This document shows, in pieces, positions 16,006 through 23,398 of a stretch of DNA of 29,972 nucleotides (positions are counted from its first letter, which is position 1; every line of letters starts with the position of its first letter). The position numbers and the translations under genes are program-made. The notes beneath the pieces were generated by a model. It made no database searches and had not been told where the DNA came from. It worked only from the letters and a program-made list of their open reading frames with translations. This DNA is from Microcaldota archaeon. GTDB taxonomy: Archaea; Micrarchaeota; Micrarchaeia; Micrarchaeales; Micrarchaeaceae. The stretch covers positions 1-29,972 of the forward strand of contig JAJZJI010000007.1 of assembly GCA_021828345.1 (NCBI GenBank). The letters run 5' to 3'.

Positions 16006-17556
16006 ATGGCAACAAAAGTTAAAAAAATAGTTTCTAATGAAGAGGATAATCTTGCTGGTGCTACTACTGCGCTTATGGAAGAGAAGCACGCATCAAAGTC
16101 TAATGATGCTAAACATGACGTAAGCGCAAGTAAAGGGGTTGATAGTCCATTTAACGAAAATAAAAATGCCGAAGAAAAGAAGACTGCTACATCAAAATCA
16201 AATGATGATGTAAAAACTGATACTAAGGCAACTAATGCTAATTCAAATGGAGAAAATACTATTAAGAATTCTAATAATGTAAATAATGTTAGTGAAAATA
16301 CTAATACTAAAAGCGCGTTATCAGAAAAGGAGCGCAATAGGATAACAAAAGACAATGCAAAGCGCGAGGCTAAATGGCAAAAAAAGGAAATGTACATATG
16401 GATCGACGAGTGTAAAAAGTATATAGAGGCAAATTTGAAGGCAAAGCAGGCCTTTGAATCGATGGGTCCTGAGTATGTAAATGCGTTAAAAAATAATCAA
16501 ATAAGCCTATCAATGGCTTTAAAATTATATTCTGCAATTGAACAGAAAATGGCGCCAGAGCATGGAAATCATTATTATAGCAAAACTGCAGTTTCTAATG
16601 TATTGGGCTCTGTATCAGATGAATCACTTGCTGATCAAATAAAGGTTGCAGAACGCCTCTTTAAAAGGCATGTTGCATATGCTGCAATGGAGGATAAATT
16701 CGTATTGGATTATGTAAAAGAATCAGATAAAAAGCTATATGAAAAAATCCACAAATTGCATGATGAGTCTATATCTTATATTGGATATGCTGATTATAGA
16801 AAGAACGGTTCAATATCAAATTTGAGTTTTGAAGAATCAGAGCGTAAATCAAAAATGAAAAGAAAGGATTGGATAAAACTTTATTCAATGGTAAGAAAGT
16901 TCGAAATAAAAGATTCATTGCCAGGCCTTGCAATACTGTTTCCGCCTGGAACTGAAATGGCAAGTGAGCATAAGGCTTCAAAACAGAATATAGATAATGA
17001 GATAGCAAAGGAGCGTTCTAATTCAAAAGAAACTATGCAGAGTAGTGTAACTAATACTGCCGCTTCAAAGCCAAAAACTGAGGCAAAAATTGAGGTTGAG
17101 CATGTGAAAGGACGCTCTAGCGAAGGAGTGCCTGCGCAGACTTTGATCTATAAAAAATTAAGCGACGGAACAAAAATACTTTTAGATAAAATAAATGCAG
17201 CAATTACGTCTATAGGTAAAAATGGTAAAAAGCTTGACGCTTCGCTTTCTAATGGATTGAAAAATAAAGTGGAATCGGCAGAAAAAGCAGTTGATAATGT
17301 GCTTAAATCCTTAAAGGAGTTTGCATTGTCAGTATCAAAGCTAGGCAGTACAATTAAATCAGGGTTAAAATCAACAAAAAAAGCAAAGCAAACGCAAATT
17401 CAAGATGAGGACAATTTGAATGAAAAAATGGGCATTTCAAAGGAGGAGATTCCAATAGTTGTCCCAAAAGTGCCAATACATAACGTCAGAAAGAAGCATG
17501 ATAACACAGAGGTTAAAAATAATGAAATATTAAGACCTCCTGGCGTAGGATTGTAA
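16006..17556 (+). CDS. 516-aa helical protein with Asn/Lys/Ser-rich low-complexity arm
   Basis: I do not recognise it. Residues ~1-120 are low-complexity (Asn, Lys, Ser, Thr, Glu), highly charged and probably disordered. Residues ~121-310 form a helical, fairly Trp/Tyr/Met-rich domain (KWQKKEMYIWIDECKKYIEA.., KRKDWIKLYSMVRKF). A second linker leads to amphipathic helices at ~385-460 with Lys/Ser/Leu periodicity (KIEVE.. then DKINAAITSIGKNGKKLDAS), and a basic tail ends in RPPGVGL. There is no signal peptide or membrane helix, so it is cytoplasmic. The overall design suggests a nucleic-acid- or membrane-surface-binding structural protein, which is inference only. Confidence 0.7.
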   Translation: MATKVKKIVSNEEDNLAGATTALMEEKHASKSNDAKHDVSASKGVDSPFNENKNAEEKKTATSKSNDDVKTDTKATNANSNGENTIKNSNNVNNVSENTNTKSALSEKERNRITKDNAKREAKWQKKEMYIWIDECKKYIEANLKAKQAFESMGPEYVNALKNNQISLSMALKLYSAIEQKMAPEHGNHYYSKTAVSNVLGSVSDESLADQIKVAERLFKRHVAYAAMEDKFVLDYVKESDKKLYEKIHKLHDESISYIGYADYRKNGSISNLSFEESERKSKMKRKDWIKLYSMVRKFEIKDSLPGLAILFPPGTEMASEHKASKQNIDNEIAKERSNSKETMQSSVTNTAASKPKTEAKIEVEHVKGRSSEGVPAQTLIYKKLSDGTKILLDKINAAITSIGKNGKKLDASLSNGLKNKVESAEKAVDNVLKSLKEFALSVSKLGSTIKSGLKSTKKAKQTQIQDEDNLNEKMGISKEEIPIVVPKVPIHNVRKKHDNTEVKNNEILRPPGVGL

Positions 17557-17583
17557 ATTTTTGCTACATAAATAATATTGATT

Positions 17584-17599
17584 AGGGCGTAATGCCCCT
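17584..17599 (+). terminator. Short hairpin with T-rich tail
   Basis: GGGC and GCCC flank a 5-nt loop (GTAAT), followed by TTATTTTTAT, about 30 bp after the preceding stop codon. The stem is only four base pairs, so a terminator role is tentative. Confidence 0.3.
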
Positions 17600-17625
17600 T
17601 ATTTTTATATAATTGGTTGATAGTA

Positions 17626-18000
17626 ATGGAGACTTTAGAGCGTAAACATTTGATAAATAGCTATAAATTAATGCAGAATCATTTAGGCCATGAGCGCGGC
17701 AGCAGATTCATGTTTTTAAATATGCCAATATTAGAGCGGCATCATAGAAGAGTGGATCCCATATTAAATATAATAAAGAAATATATGGGTAAAGATGGCG
17801 CCGCATTTGTTGAGTCTAATCCATTAATTTTTCTTATGGACCACAATTTAATGGAAGCTAATTTTGAAAGGATACATAAGAGCATTGGAAGGGCAATGGG
17901 TAATAAGCTAATCTCAAGATATCCATTCATTCTTGAATATAACCATAGGGATATAGCAATTATTGTAAAACACCCCATACAACTACGCAGAAAGGGATAA
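17626..18000 (+). CDS. Small protein with three mTERF-like helical repeats
   Basis: 124 aa from the ATG at 17626 (GGTTGAT upstream). Three units of ~32-34 residues end in a P-[ILF]-[IL]-(L/F) signature: NMPIL, NPLIFL and YPFILEY, with proline spacing of 32 and 34. Each unit has a Gly 11-13 residues before the Pro (LGHERG, MGKDGA, IGRAMG) and amphipathic helices between. This is the layout of mTERF repeats, which bind double-stranded nucleic acid in mitochondria and plastids. The protein is basic (RRKG end). The family link is my pattern reading, not established. Confidence 0.65.
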   Translation: METLERKHLINSYKLMQNHLGHERGSRFMFLNMPILERHHRRVDPILNIIKKYMGKDGAAFVESNPLIFLMDHNLMEANFERIHKSIGRAMGNKLISRYPFILEYNHRDIAIIVKHPIQLRRKG

Positions 18001-18036
18001 ATTATTATCATTCAATTATAGTAATATCGTGTGTTA

Positions 18037-18330
18037 ATGGTAGCTATTAATGATGTTATAGTGGCGCTTAAGCTCTGCAAGGATCCGGAACTTGATGCAA
18101 ATATAGTTGATATAGGGCTAATTTATGGCATAGATATATCCCAATCTGTAGTAAAATTAACAATAACTATGACATCACCCATGTGTCCTGTGACAAGTAT
18201 AATACTTGCTGATGCGCAACTCAGGCTTGAATCTATCAATGGGATTGGAAAGGTAGAGATAGATCTTGTTTGGGATCCATTATGGAACCCTGAAATGATG
18301 AGCGATGATCTTAAGTATCGCGGAATATGA
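18037..18330 (+). CDS. MIP18/DUF59 (SufT/PaaD-like) protein
   Basis: 97 aa. Family members help assemble or deliver iron-sulfur clusters. The core DPELDANIVDIGLIYGIDI, then LTITMTSPMCPVTSII with the conserved Cys of the T-x-P-x-CP motif, and VEIDLVWDPLWNPEMMSDD are all typical. The ATG at 18037 was chosen; a GTG at 18031 would add two residues. The window holds at least two putative [4Fe-4S] enzymes it might serve (IspG and the glycosylase), which is inference. Confidence 0.9.
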   Translation: MVAINDVIVALKLCKDPELDANIVDIGLIYGIDISQSVVKLTITMTSPMCPVTSIILADAQLRLESINGIGKVEIDLVWDPLWNPEMMSDDLKYRGI

Positions 18331-18438
18331 AGTTTTAAATGTTATATAAAAATACTTTTATTGTTTTACAGAGATAACTTTCAAAAAAATGGTATAAGCT
18401 GCCATTAATAAATTCGTTATCTATCAAATGCCTTATTC

Positions 18439-18452
18439 TCTATTTAAATATG
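18439..18452 (+). promoter_or_regulatory. Candidate TATA box of the YjbQ gene
   Basis: CTATTTAAATATG lies ~35 bp before the ATG at 18480. It supports that start and a short-leader transcript over the internal start at 18609. Confidence 0.4.
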
Positions 18453-18479
18453 TTCTGATTGAATGAATTCTGTGATTCA

Positions 18480-19049
18480 ATGGCAACAGATGCAGGAAGA
18501 ACTTCAAATAAACATGGGCAGGAGCTCATGAGCAAAATGGTACTTTCAACAAAGAATGTTGGCTTTTCGCAAAGGGATAATAAGCAGGTGAATGGCGGAG
18601 AGTTAGTAATGCGTACCGAAACATATGATATAAAGACATCACGAACAACACAGTTCATTGATATAACTGATGTAGTTAAAAGGTGCGTTGCTGAAAGCGG
18701 TATGAAAAATGGCCATGTTGTTGTATTTACAAAGCATACAACAGCCGCAATAAGAATCCAGGAGAATGAGCCAGAGCTGCTTAGGGATTTTGTAGATTTT
18801 CTAGAGCGTGTTGCTCCAGAGGCGCATCCATACCATCATAACAATTTTGGTATACGAACTGCAAACATGACAAATGATGAATGTCCAAATGCACATGCAC
18901 ACTGCAGGCATCTGCTTATGGGTAGCAGCGAGACAATACCTGTAATAGACGGAGAGATAACCTTAGGTGTATGGCAGAGAGTATTTTTTATAGAACTTGA
19001 CAGATCAAGAAATAGATCGGTAATGATACAAGCAATAGGACAAAAATAA
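18480..19049 (+). CDS. YjbQ/UPF0047 family protein
   Basis: The family core runs from TSRTTQFIDITDVV through FTKHTTAAIRIQENEPELLRD, HPYHHNN, CRHLLMGSSETIPVIDGEI and LGVWQRVFFIELDRSRNRSV. Its conserved His/Glu cluster is intact, and some members have weak thiamin-phosphate-synthase activity; the cellular role is uncertain. The usual length is ~135-145 aa, matching the ATG at 18609 (with GGAG upstream). However, the frame is open with coding-like composition from the ATG at 18480, giving a ~43-residue polar N-terminal extension. I annotate the longer form. Confidence 0.88.
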   Translation: MATDAGRTSNKHGQELMSKMVLSTKNVGFSQRDNKQVNGGELVMRTETYDIKTSRTTQFIDITDVVKRCVAESGMKNGHVVVFTKHTTAAIRIQENEPELLRDFVDFLERVAPEAHPYHHNNFGIRTANMTNDECPNAHAHCRHLLMGSSETIPVIDGEITLGVWQRVFFIELDRSRNRSVMIQAIGQK

Positions 19050-19079
19050 CCGATTGGGTTTCCAATCGGTTAAACCGAT
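19050..19079 (+). terminator. Two overlapping hairpins after yjbQ, one abutting the next promoter
   Basis: CCGATTGG (19050-19057) pairs with CCAATCGG (19062-19069) around GTTT, right after the stop codon. ATCGGTT (19065-19071) pairs with AACCGAT (19073-19079). The two structures share bases, so they exclude one another. The second palindrome touches the TATA element at ~19077-19090 and could be an operator. Confidence 0.5.
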
Positions 19080-19131
19080 ATATTTATAATAATTATTTAA
19101 ACATGCGCATTCTAATTCTTCTAGTGGTAAT

Positions 19132-19896
19132 ATGAAGATAGAACAGCTTTCTATGATTATACTCTCAATCGTCGTTGTAATATCTGTGTTGTCGATAGCT
19201 ATTGTATCATTAAGCTATAATGCGCACAGCAGATCGCAAACACAAATGAGTAGTATAGCAGTCTCAGGAACTGGTTATGCGTCGTATACTCCAGAATATG
19301 TAGTAGTATATATGTATGTTAACGGAAGTGGGAGCAATTCTATGATGGCATATAAAAATGTATCAAATATATTAAATGAGGTAAATGCATCAGCAAAACC
19401 ATACCTGGCATCAAATCAGAGCGGTATAAAGACGTTATCCTACTCTACATATCGCTTCCATGTATATAATTATACGCGTAATAGCACCACAAAGACATAC
19501 GGTTACTCAAATTCAACAATATATGTTGCAAGTGAATCTATAAGTGCACTGGTTCAAAGTTCAAATATTAATGGCTTTATGTCTGCAATGTCAAATAATA
19601 ATCTATCTATAACTGGCATGTCCCCATATACAACTGCAATTGAGTATAGCTCGTTGGTTGCAAATGCATTAAATGCTGCGATGATAAATGCTACAATACA
19701 AGCGCGCATACTATCTGGAAATAATACATTATACATAAGCAATATCTCATCATATAGGCAGTATGTATATCCATTATATTATAGCAGTGCTTCAAATATT
19801 TACTCGCAAAAATATGGTTATGGAACATCTGTAATATCATTGCCAAACTATACTATAGGTGAGAGTGTATCTATGGTATTTAGATATTATAGCTAA
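19132..19896 (+). CDS. Exported SIMPL-domain (DUF541) protein
   Basis: 254 aa. A transmembrane helix at about residues 8-30 serves as anchor or signal. The extracellular part begins with the SIMPL signature ISVSGTGYASYTPEYVVV-like strand (here IAVSGTGYASYTPEYVVVYM) and ends with the family's SVSMVFRY strand. The conserved helix ANALNAAMINATIQARILSG sits between. SIMPL proteins occur in bacterial periplasms and archaeal envelopes with poorly defined roles. Many NxS/T sequons are consistent with N-glycosylation. Confidence 0.85.
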   Translation: MKIEQLSMIILSIVVVISVLSIAIVSLSYNAHSRSQTQMSSIAVSGTGYASYTPEYVVVYMYVNGSGSNSMMAYKNVSNILNEVNASAKPYLASNQSGIKTLSYSTYRFHVYNYTRNSTTKTYGYSNSTIYVASESISALVQSSNINGFMSAMSNNNLSITGMSPYTTAIEYSSLVANALNAAMINATIQARILSGNNTLYISNISSYRQYVYPLYYSSASNIYSQKYGYGTSVISLPNYTIGESVSMVFRYYS

Positions 19897-19979
19897 ATTT
19901 GTTGTATAATTTAAGTTTATATTTATGTGGCACATATCGCACGAGCATATGCTCAAATAATGGCGTTCTGCGCTATTTA

Positions 19980-21371
19980 ATGCCTGATGGGATGAATAGT
20001 AAAATTAGTTCTAAGATAGATATTAGTGAGAAATTAAAAGAGTTGCCTACGGAGGCGCGTTTGCGGGCAATACAGAGGCTAAAAATAATGTCGCTGCGTG
20101 CAAAAAAGGGGCGTTTTGCGCATCTATTGCTGCTGCTTGCGATATTGGGTCCTGGCATACTTGTAATGATTGCGGATAATGATGCGGGAGGTGTTATAAC
20201 GTATGCGCAAACTGGGTCAATATTTGGGATAGGATTTTTTATACCTTTTTTAATACTAATGATACCTGTAACGTTTTTAATACAGGAAATGGCTGTGCGC
20301 CTTGCGGCAGTTACTCACCGCGGGCATGCGGAGATGATCTGGCTGCGCTTTGGCAAATTTTGGGGGTCATTCTCCCTAATTGATCTTGTTCTTGCAAATA
20401 CGCTCACAATGGTAACAGAGTTTATAGGTATAGTTTTCGGAATGGAAATATTTGGAATATCACAGTTATACGCGGTAATTATAGGTCTTATAATAGTGCT
20501 TTCAATAACATTATTTTTGCGCTACTATAAATGGGAGCGCGTGAGCCTTTTAATTGCATCGTTTAATATAATATTTATTCCAATAATGTTTTTTGCCCAT
20601 CCAAATTTTTATGCAATAGCACAGAGTTTTGTAAATTGGCATATAAATGGTGGCATAACGCCATTATTCATATATGTACTGCTTGCAAACATAGGAACGA
20701 CAATAGCTCCGTGGATGCTTTTCTTCCAGCAATCATCTGAGGTGGATAAAGGCACAACTGTATCAGATTTGAAATATGCAAAGCGCGATACATTAATAGG
20801 CGCAGTAATAATGTCTCTTGTTGCAATATCTATAATGGTTTTTACTGCATCATTAGTTTTTAATGGCAATAGCATAATAACATCAAATGATAGTTCTGTT
20901 TATAGTATAAGCTATATACTACAGAGCGTATCCTCAAAAATAGGCATGCTGCCGGTCAAGCTTTTTGCGCTCGGTATAATAGATGCTGGTATAATCGCCG
21001 CAATAGTACTAGTTGCAAGTACCTCATGGGCATTTAGCGAAGCATTGGGCTGGCCAAAGAGCATAAATCTGCCATTTTTGCAGGCAAAAAAATTCTATCT
21101 TCCAGGAATAACATGTGTTGCTATTGCGGCATTGATTGTATTAATACCTAATCTGCCTTTAGGGTTTGTAAATATAACAGTTCAGGTAATAGCATCTATA
21201 GTAATGCCAGCAGCGTTGCTATTTTTACTATTGCTTGTAAATGACAAAGAGGTAATGGGCAAGCATGTAAATTCAAAGATACATAATATTGTTATTATAA
21301 TGATAATTATTGCATTGATATGTATGAGTATGGCATATAGCATATCCATAATACTTCCAAAATTTTTTTAG
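19980..21371 (+). CDS. NRAMP-related divalent metal transporter
   Basis: About 463 aa with ~11 membrane helices after a charged cytoplasmic N-terminus. The first helix carries GPGILVMIADNDAGGVITYAQ instead of the canonical DPGN of NRAMP, and the sixth-helix region reads TTIAPWMLFFQQSSEVDKG instead of the MPHNxxLHS motif. So it belongs to a divergent NRAMP clade with an altered metal site; the substrate (Mn, Fe or Mg) is uncertain. The ATG at 19980 was chosen, with 19992 an alternative. A 64-aa membrane protein follows 8 bp downstream and is probably co-expressed. Confidence 0.9.
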   Translation: MPDGMNSKISSKIDISEKLKELPTEARLRAIQRLKIMSLRAKKGRFAHLLLLLAILGPGILVMIADNDAGGVITYAQTGSIFGIGFFIPFLILMIPVTFLIQEMAVRLAAVTHRGHAEMIWLRFGKFWGSFSLIDLVLANTLTMVTEFIGIVFGMEIFGISQLYAVIIGLIIVLSITLFLRYYKWERVSLLIASFNIIFIPIMFFAHPNFYAIAQSFVNWHINGGITPLFIYVLLANIGTTIAPWMLFFQQSSEVDKGTTVSDLKYAKRDTLIGAVIMSLVAISIMVFTASLVFNGNSIITSNDSSVYSISYILQSVSSKIGMLPVKLFALGIIDAGIIAAIVLVASTSWAFSEALGWPKSINLPFLQAKKFYLPGITCVAIAALIVLIPNLPLGFVNITVQVIASIVMPAALLFLLLLVNDKEVMGKHVNSKIHNIVIIMIIIALICMSMAYSISIILPKFF

Positions 21372-21379
21372 GCAATTAA

Positions 21380-21574
21380 ATGTCAAAGGGTATAATAGAA
21401 AATGAAGGGCAATGGGATGCGTTTGTAAAGCGTGAGCATTTAGATGAACATAAGGCAATTCAAATAAGGCGTGCACATCTTCATGGATGGAAGAGATTTG
21501 CGCTCATAATGCTTAGAATATATATAATCTCGATACTTATTATTGTATTATTGGGCCTTTTGAATATAATATAA
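21380..21574 (+). CDS. 64-aa single-helix membrane protein next to the NRAMP transporter
   Basis: A charged N-terminal half (EGQWDAFVKREHLDEHKAIQ) is followed by a C-terminal hydrophobic helix at about residues 40-63. It is cotranscribed with the transporter by spacing. I do not recognise the family; it may be a transporter accessory subunit, which is inference from position. Basic residues before the helix (RRAHLHGWKR) predict the N-terminus faces the cytoplasm. Confidence 0.65.
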   Translation: MSKGIIENEGQWDAFVKREHLDEHKAIQIRRAHLHGWKRFALIMLRIYIISILIIVLLGLLNII

Positions 21575-21626
21575 AATATCGGCAAAACGTCAAATATCAA
21601 ATATAATAAAATGATATTAAAGCTTT

Positions 21627-21663
21627 TTTATTTATAAGATAAACAAATTATTGGGTGGATATA
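21627..21663 (+). promoter_or_regulatory. TATA box and GGTG site deciding the ispG start
   Basis: TTTATTTATAAG lies at 21627-21638. GGTG at 21654-21657 is 6 nt before a GTG at 21664, favouring that codon over the GTG at 21655. Confidence 0.5.
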
Positions 21664-22917
21664 GTGGTAATTATACAAAATAAGACTAATCATGTAAGTA
21701 GATATAAACGGAGAAGAAGTTTGCAGGTTCGGGTGCGAAATATGTATATAGGCTCTGAGCATCCTGTTGCATTGCAAAGCATGACAAATACTGATACGAG
21801 CAATGTGGATAAGACTGTAGAACAGATATTGGAATTATATAATGCCGGCTCTGAGTTAGTGCGTTTTACAATCCAGAATTTATCTATGGCAAGATCTGTG
21901 GTCGATATAAGAAAAAAGATTGACAGCATGGGGCTAGATATACCATTAATAGGAGATTTTCATTATAATGGTCATTCATTATTAAAGGACGTGCCAAGCT
22001 GCGCAGATGCATTGGATAAATATAGAATAAATCCGGGAAATGTAGGATTTGGGGAGAAGCATGATAATAATTTTAAGCAGTTTATAGCGCTTGCAATAGA
22101 TCATGATAAACCGGTAAGAATAGGGGTAAATTGGGGGTCATTAGATCCATCAGTACTTACAATATTAATGGACAGAAATATGAAGGACGGCTCGCCAAAG
22201 AGTGCGCGTGATGTTACAATAGATGCGGTAGTTGAGAGTGCGGTTCAATCGGTGCATAAAGCAATAGAATATGGACTCTCTCCAGATAAGATTATAGTTA
22301 GTACTAAGATATCTGAGGTTCCTGAAATGGTGCATGCATATGAGATGCTTGCATCACGAATAGAACAACCCTTGCATTTAGGATTAACAGAGGCTGGAAT
22401 AGGTAGTAAGGGCATAGCAGCATCCAGTGCGGCGCTGTCACAGCTGCTTGTTAAGGGCATTGGAGACACTATACGTGTATCACTAACGCCAACGCCTGGC
22501 TCTAGTAGATCTGAGGAGGTTATAGTGGCAAAGCAGATACTACAATCACTTGACATCAGGCATTTTACTCCTCTTATTATAAGTTGTCCCGGATGCGGAA
22601 GAACTACATCTACAGGATTTCAGGAGCTTGCAGAATATTTGACAAAATATTTAGAGATACAGATGAAGGAATGGAAAAAATCAGGGTATAAGGGCGTTGA
22701 GGAGATGAAGGTTGCTGTAATGGGCTGCGTTGTCAATGGCCCAGGTGAGAGCAAGTACGCAAACATAGGGATATCACTTCCTGGAAGCGGAGAGGATCCA
22801 GTGTGTATGATATATGAGGATGGGAAGCAGGTTGATACTACACGAATATCTGAGGCGAAGGATAAATTTAAGAACAGGCTTGAGATGTATGTGAAGAGCC
22901 ATTACTCAAAAGAGTGA
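21664..22917 (+). CDS. ispG: (E)-4-hydroxy-3-methylbut-2-enyl-diphosphate synthase (IspG/GcpE)
   Basis: Converts MEcPP to HMBPP, the sixth step of the MEP isoprenoid pathway, with a [4Fe-4S] cluster. The TIM-barrel part shows PVALQSMTNTDT, YRINPGNVGFGEK, VRIGVNWGSLD and QPLHLGLTEAG. The cluster-binding part has SCPGCGRT (Cys308, Cys311) and MGCVVNGPGE (Cys355, Glu362), so all ligands are intact. The 417-aa length equals the bacterial single-barrel type. The start is GTG. Archaea normally make isoprenoids by the mevalonate route, so this gene suggests transfer from bacteria. No ispH or dxs lies nearby. Confidence 0.95.
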   Translation: MVIIQNKTNHVSRYKRRRSLQVRVRNMYIGSEHPVALQSMTNTDTSNVDKTVEQILELYNAGSELVRFTIQNLSMARSVVDIRKKIDSMGLDIPLIGDFHYNGHSLLKDVPSCADALDKYRINPGNVGFGEKHDNNFKQFIALAIDHDKPVRIGVNWGSLDPSVLTILMDRNMKDGSPKSARDVTIDAVVESAVQSVHKAIEYGLSPDKIIVSTKISEVPEMVHAYEMLASRIEQPLHLGLTEAGIGSKGIAASSAALSQLLVKGIGDTIRVSLTPTPGSSRSEEVIVAKQILQSLDIRHFTPLIISCPGCGRTTSTGFQELAEYLTKYLEIQMKEWKKSGYKGVEEMKVAVMGCVVNGPGESKYANIGISLPGSGEDPVCMIYEDGKQVDTTRISEAKDKFKNRLEMYVKSHYSKE

Positions 22918-23042
22918 GCTTAAATTGAATGGATTGCAGTTATTGTAAAATTAATCTGCATATAAAAGAGAATAGTACTATTAAAATTTCTAGTGCTCAC
23001 GCTGTATATAAACTAAAATAAATTTATAAGAGAATGAGCAAT

Positions 23043-23156
23043 CTAAAGGTTGCCCACTCTGCGCTTCTGATCTCTTCGCAAGCGCTTTCTACGCTTCTTT
23101 AGCCATTTCCAGCGCATTCTTCCTTTTTTCTTCCATTTTCTAGGTATGCTTCCCAA
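23043..23156 (-). CDS. rpl41e: Ribosomal protein eL41
   Basis: A 37-codon gene on the minus strand. The predicted peptide begins [18 protein letters not shown] and continues [15 protein letters not shown], ending VGNL. It has the single-helix, Arg/Lys/Trp-rich composition and KWRKKRMRRLKRKRRK-like pattern of eL41, which sits at the subunit interface. The start is TTG at 23156, with GGTG at 23162-23165 five bases upstream, the same arrangement as rnp3. An AT-rich promoter (TTTAATATTTAAA at ~23170-23182) lies upstream. The eukaryotic protein is ~25 aa; this one has a short N-terminal and C-terminal extension. Confidence 0.8.
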   Translation of the reverse strand: MGSIPRKWKKKGRMRWKWLKKRRKRLRRDQKRRVGNL

Positions 23157-23340
23157 TATGACACCGAGTTTTAAATATTAAATTAAAATATCGCGCCCAC
23201 AAAATTGCAAAATTTGAGCAATGATATTAAAGCTGCAATATTTGATAAATATAAGCACGACAATATATATAAATCTATTTAATTTACAATAAAATAAATA
23301 TTACAGTTAAACTTCATTAAAATTTACACACATACCAAAT

Positions 23341-23398
23341 AATATATATAACTTATTTGCCTATTCTATCTGTATTTGATTAATTGTAGTGTGAGAGC
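23341..23398 (+). promoter_or_regulatory. Promoter of the 346-aa exported protein
   Basis: AATATATATAAC at 23341-23352 is a strong TATA box ~47 bp before the ATG. GTGAG lies 3 nt before the ATG at 23399. Confidence 0.5.
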
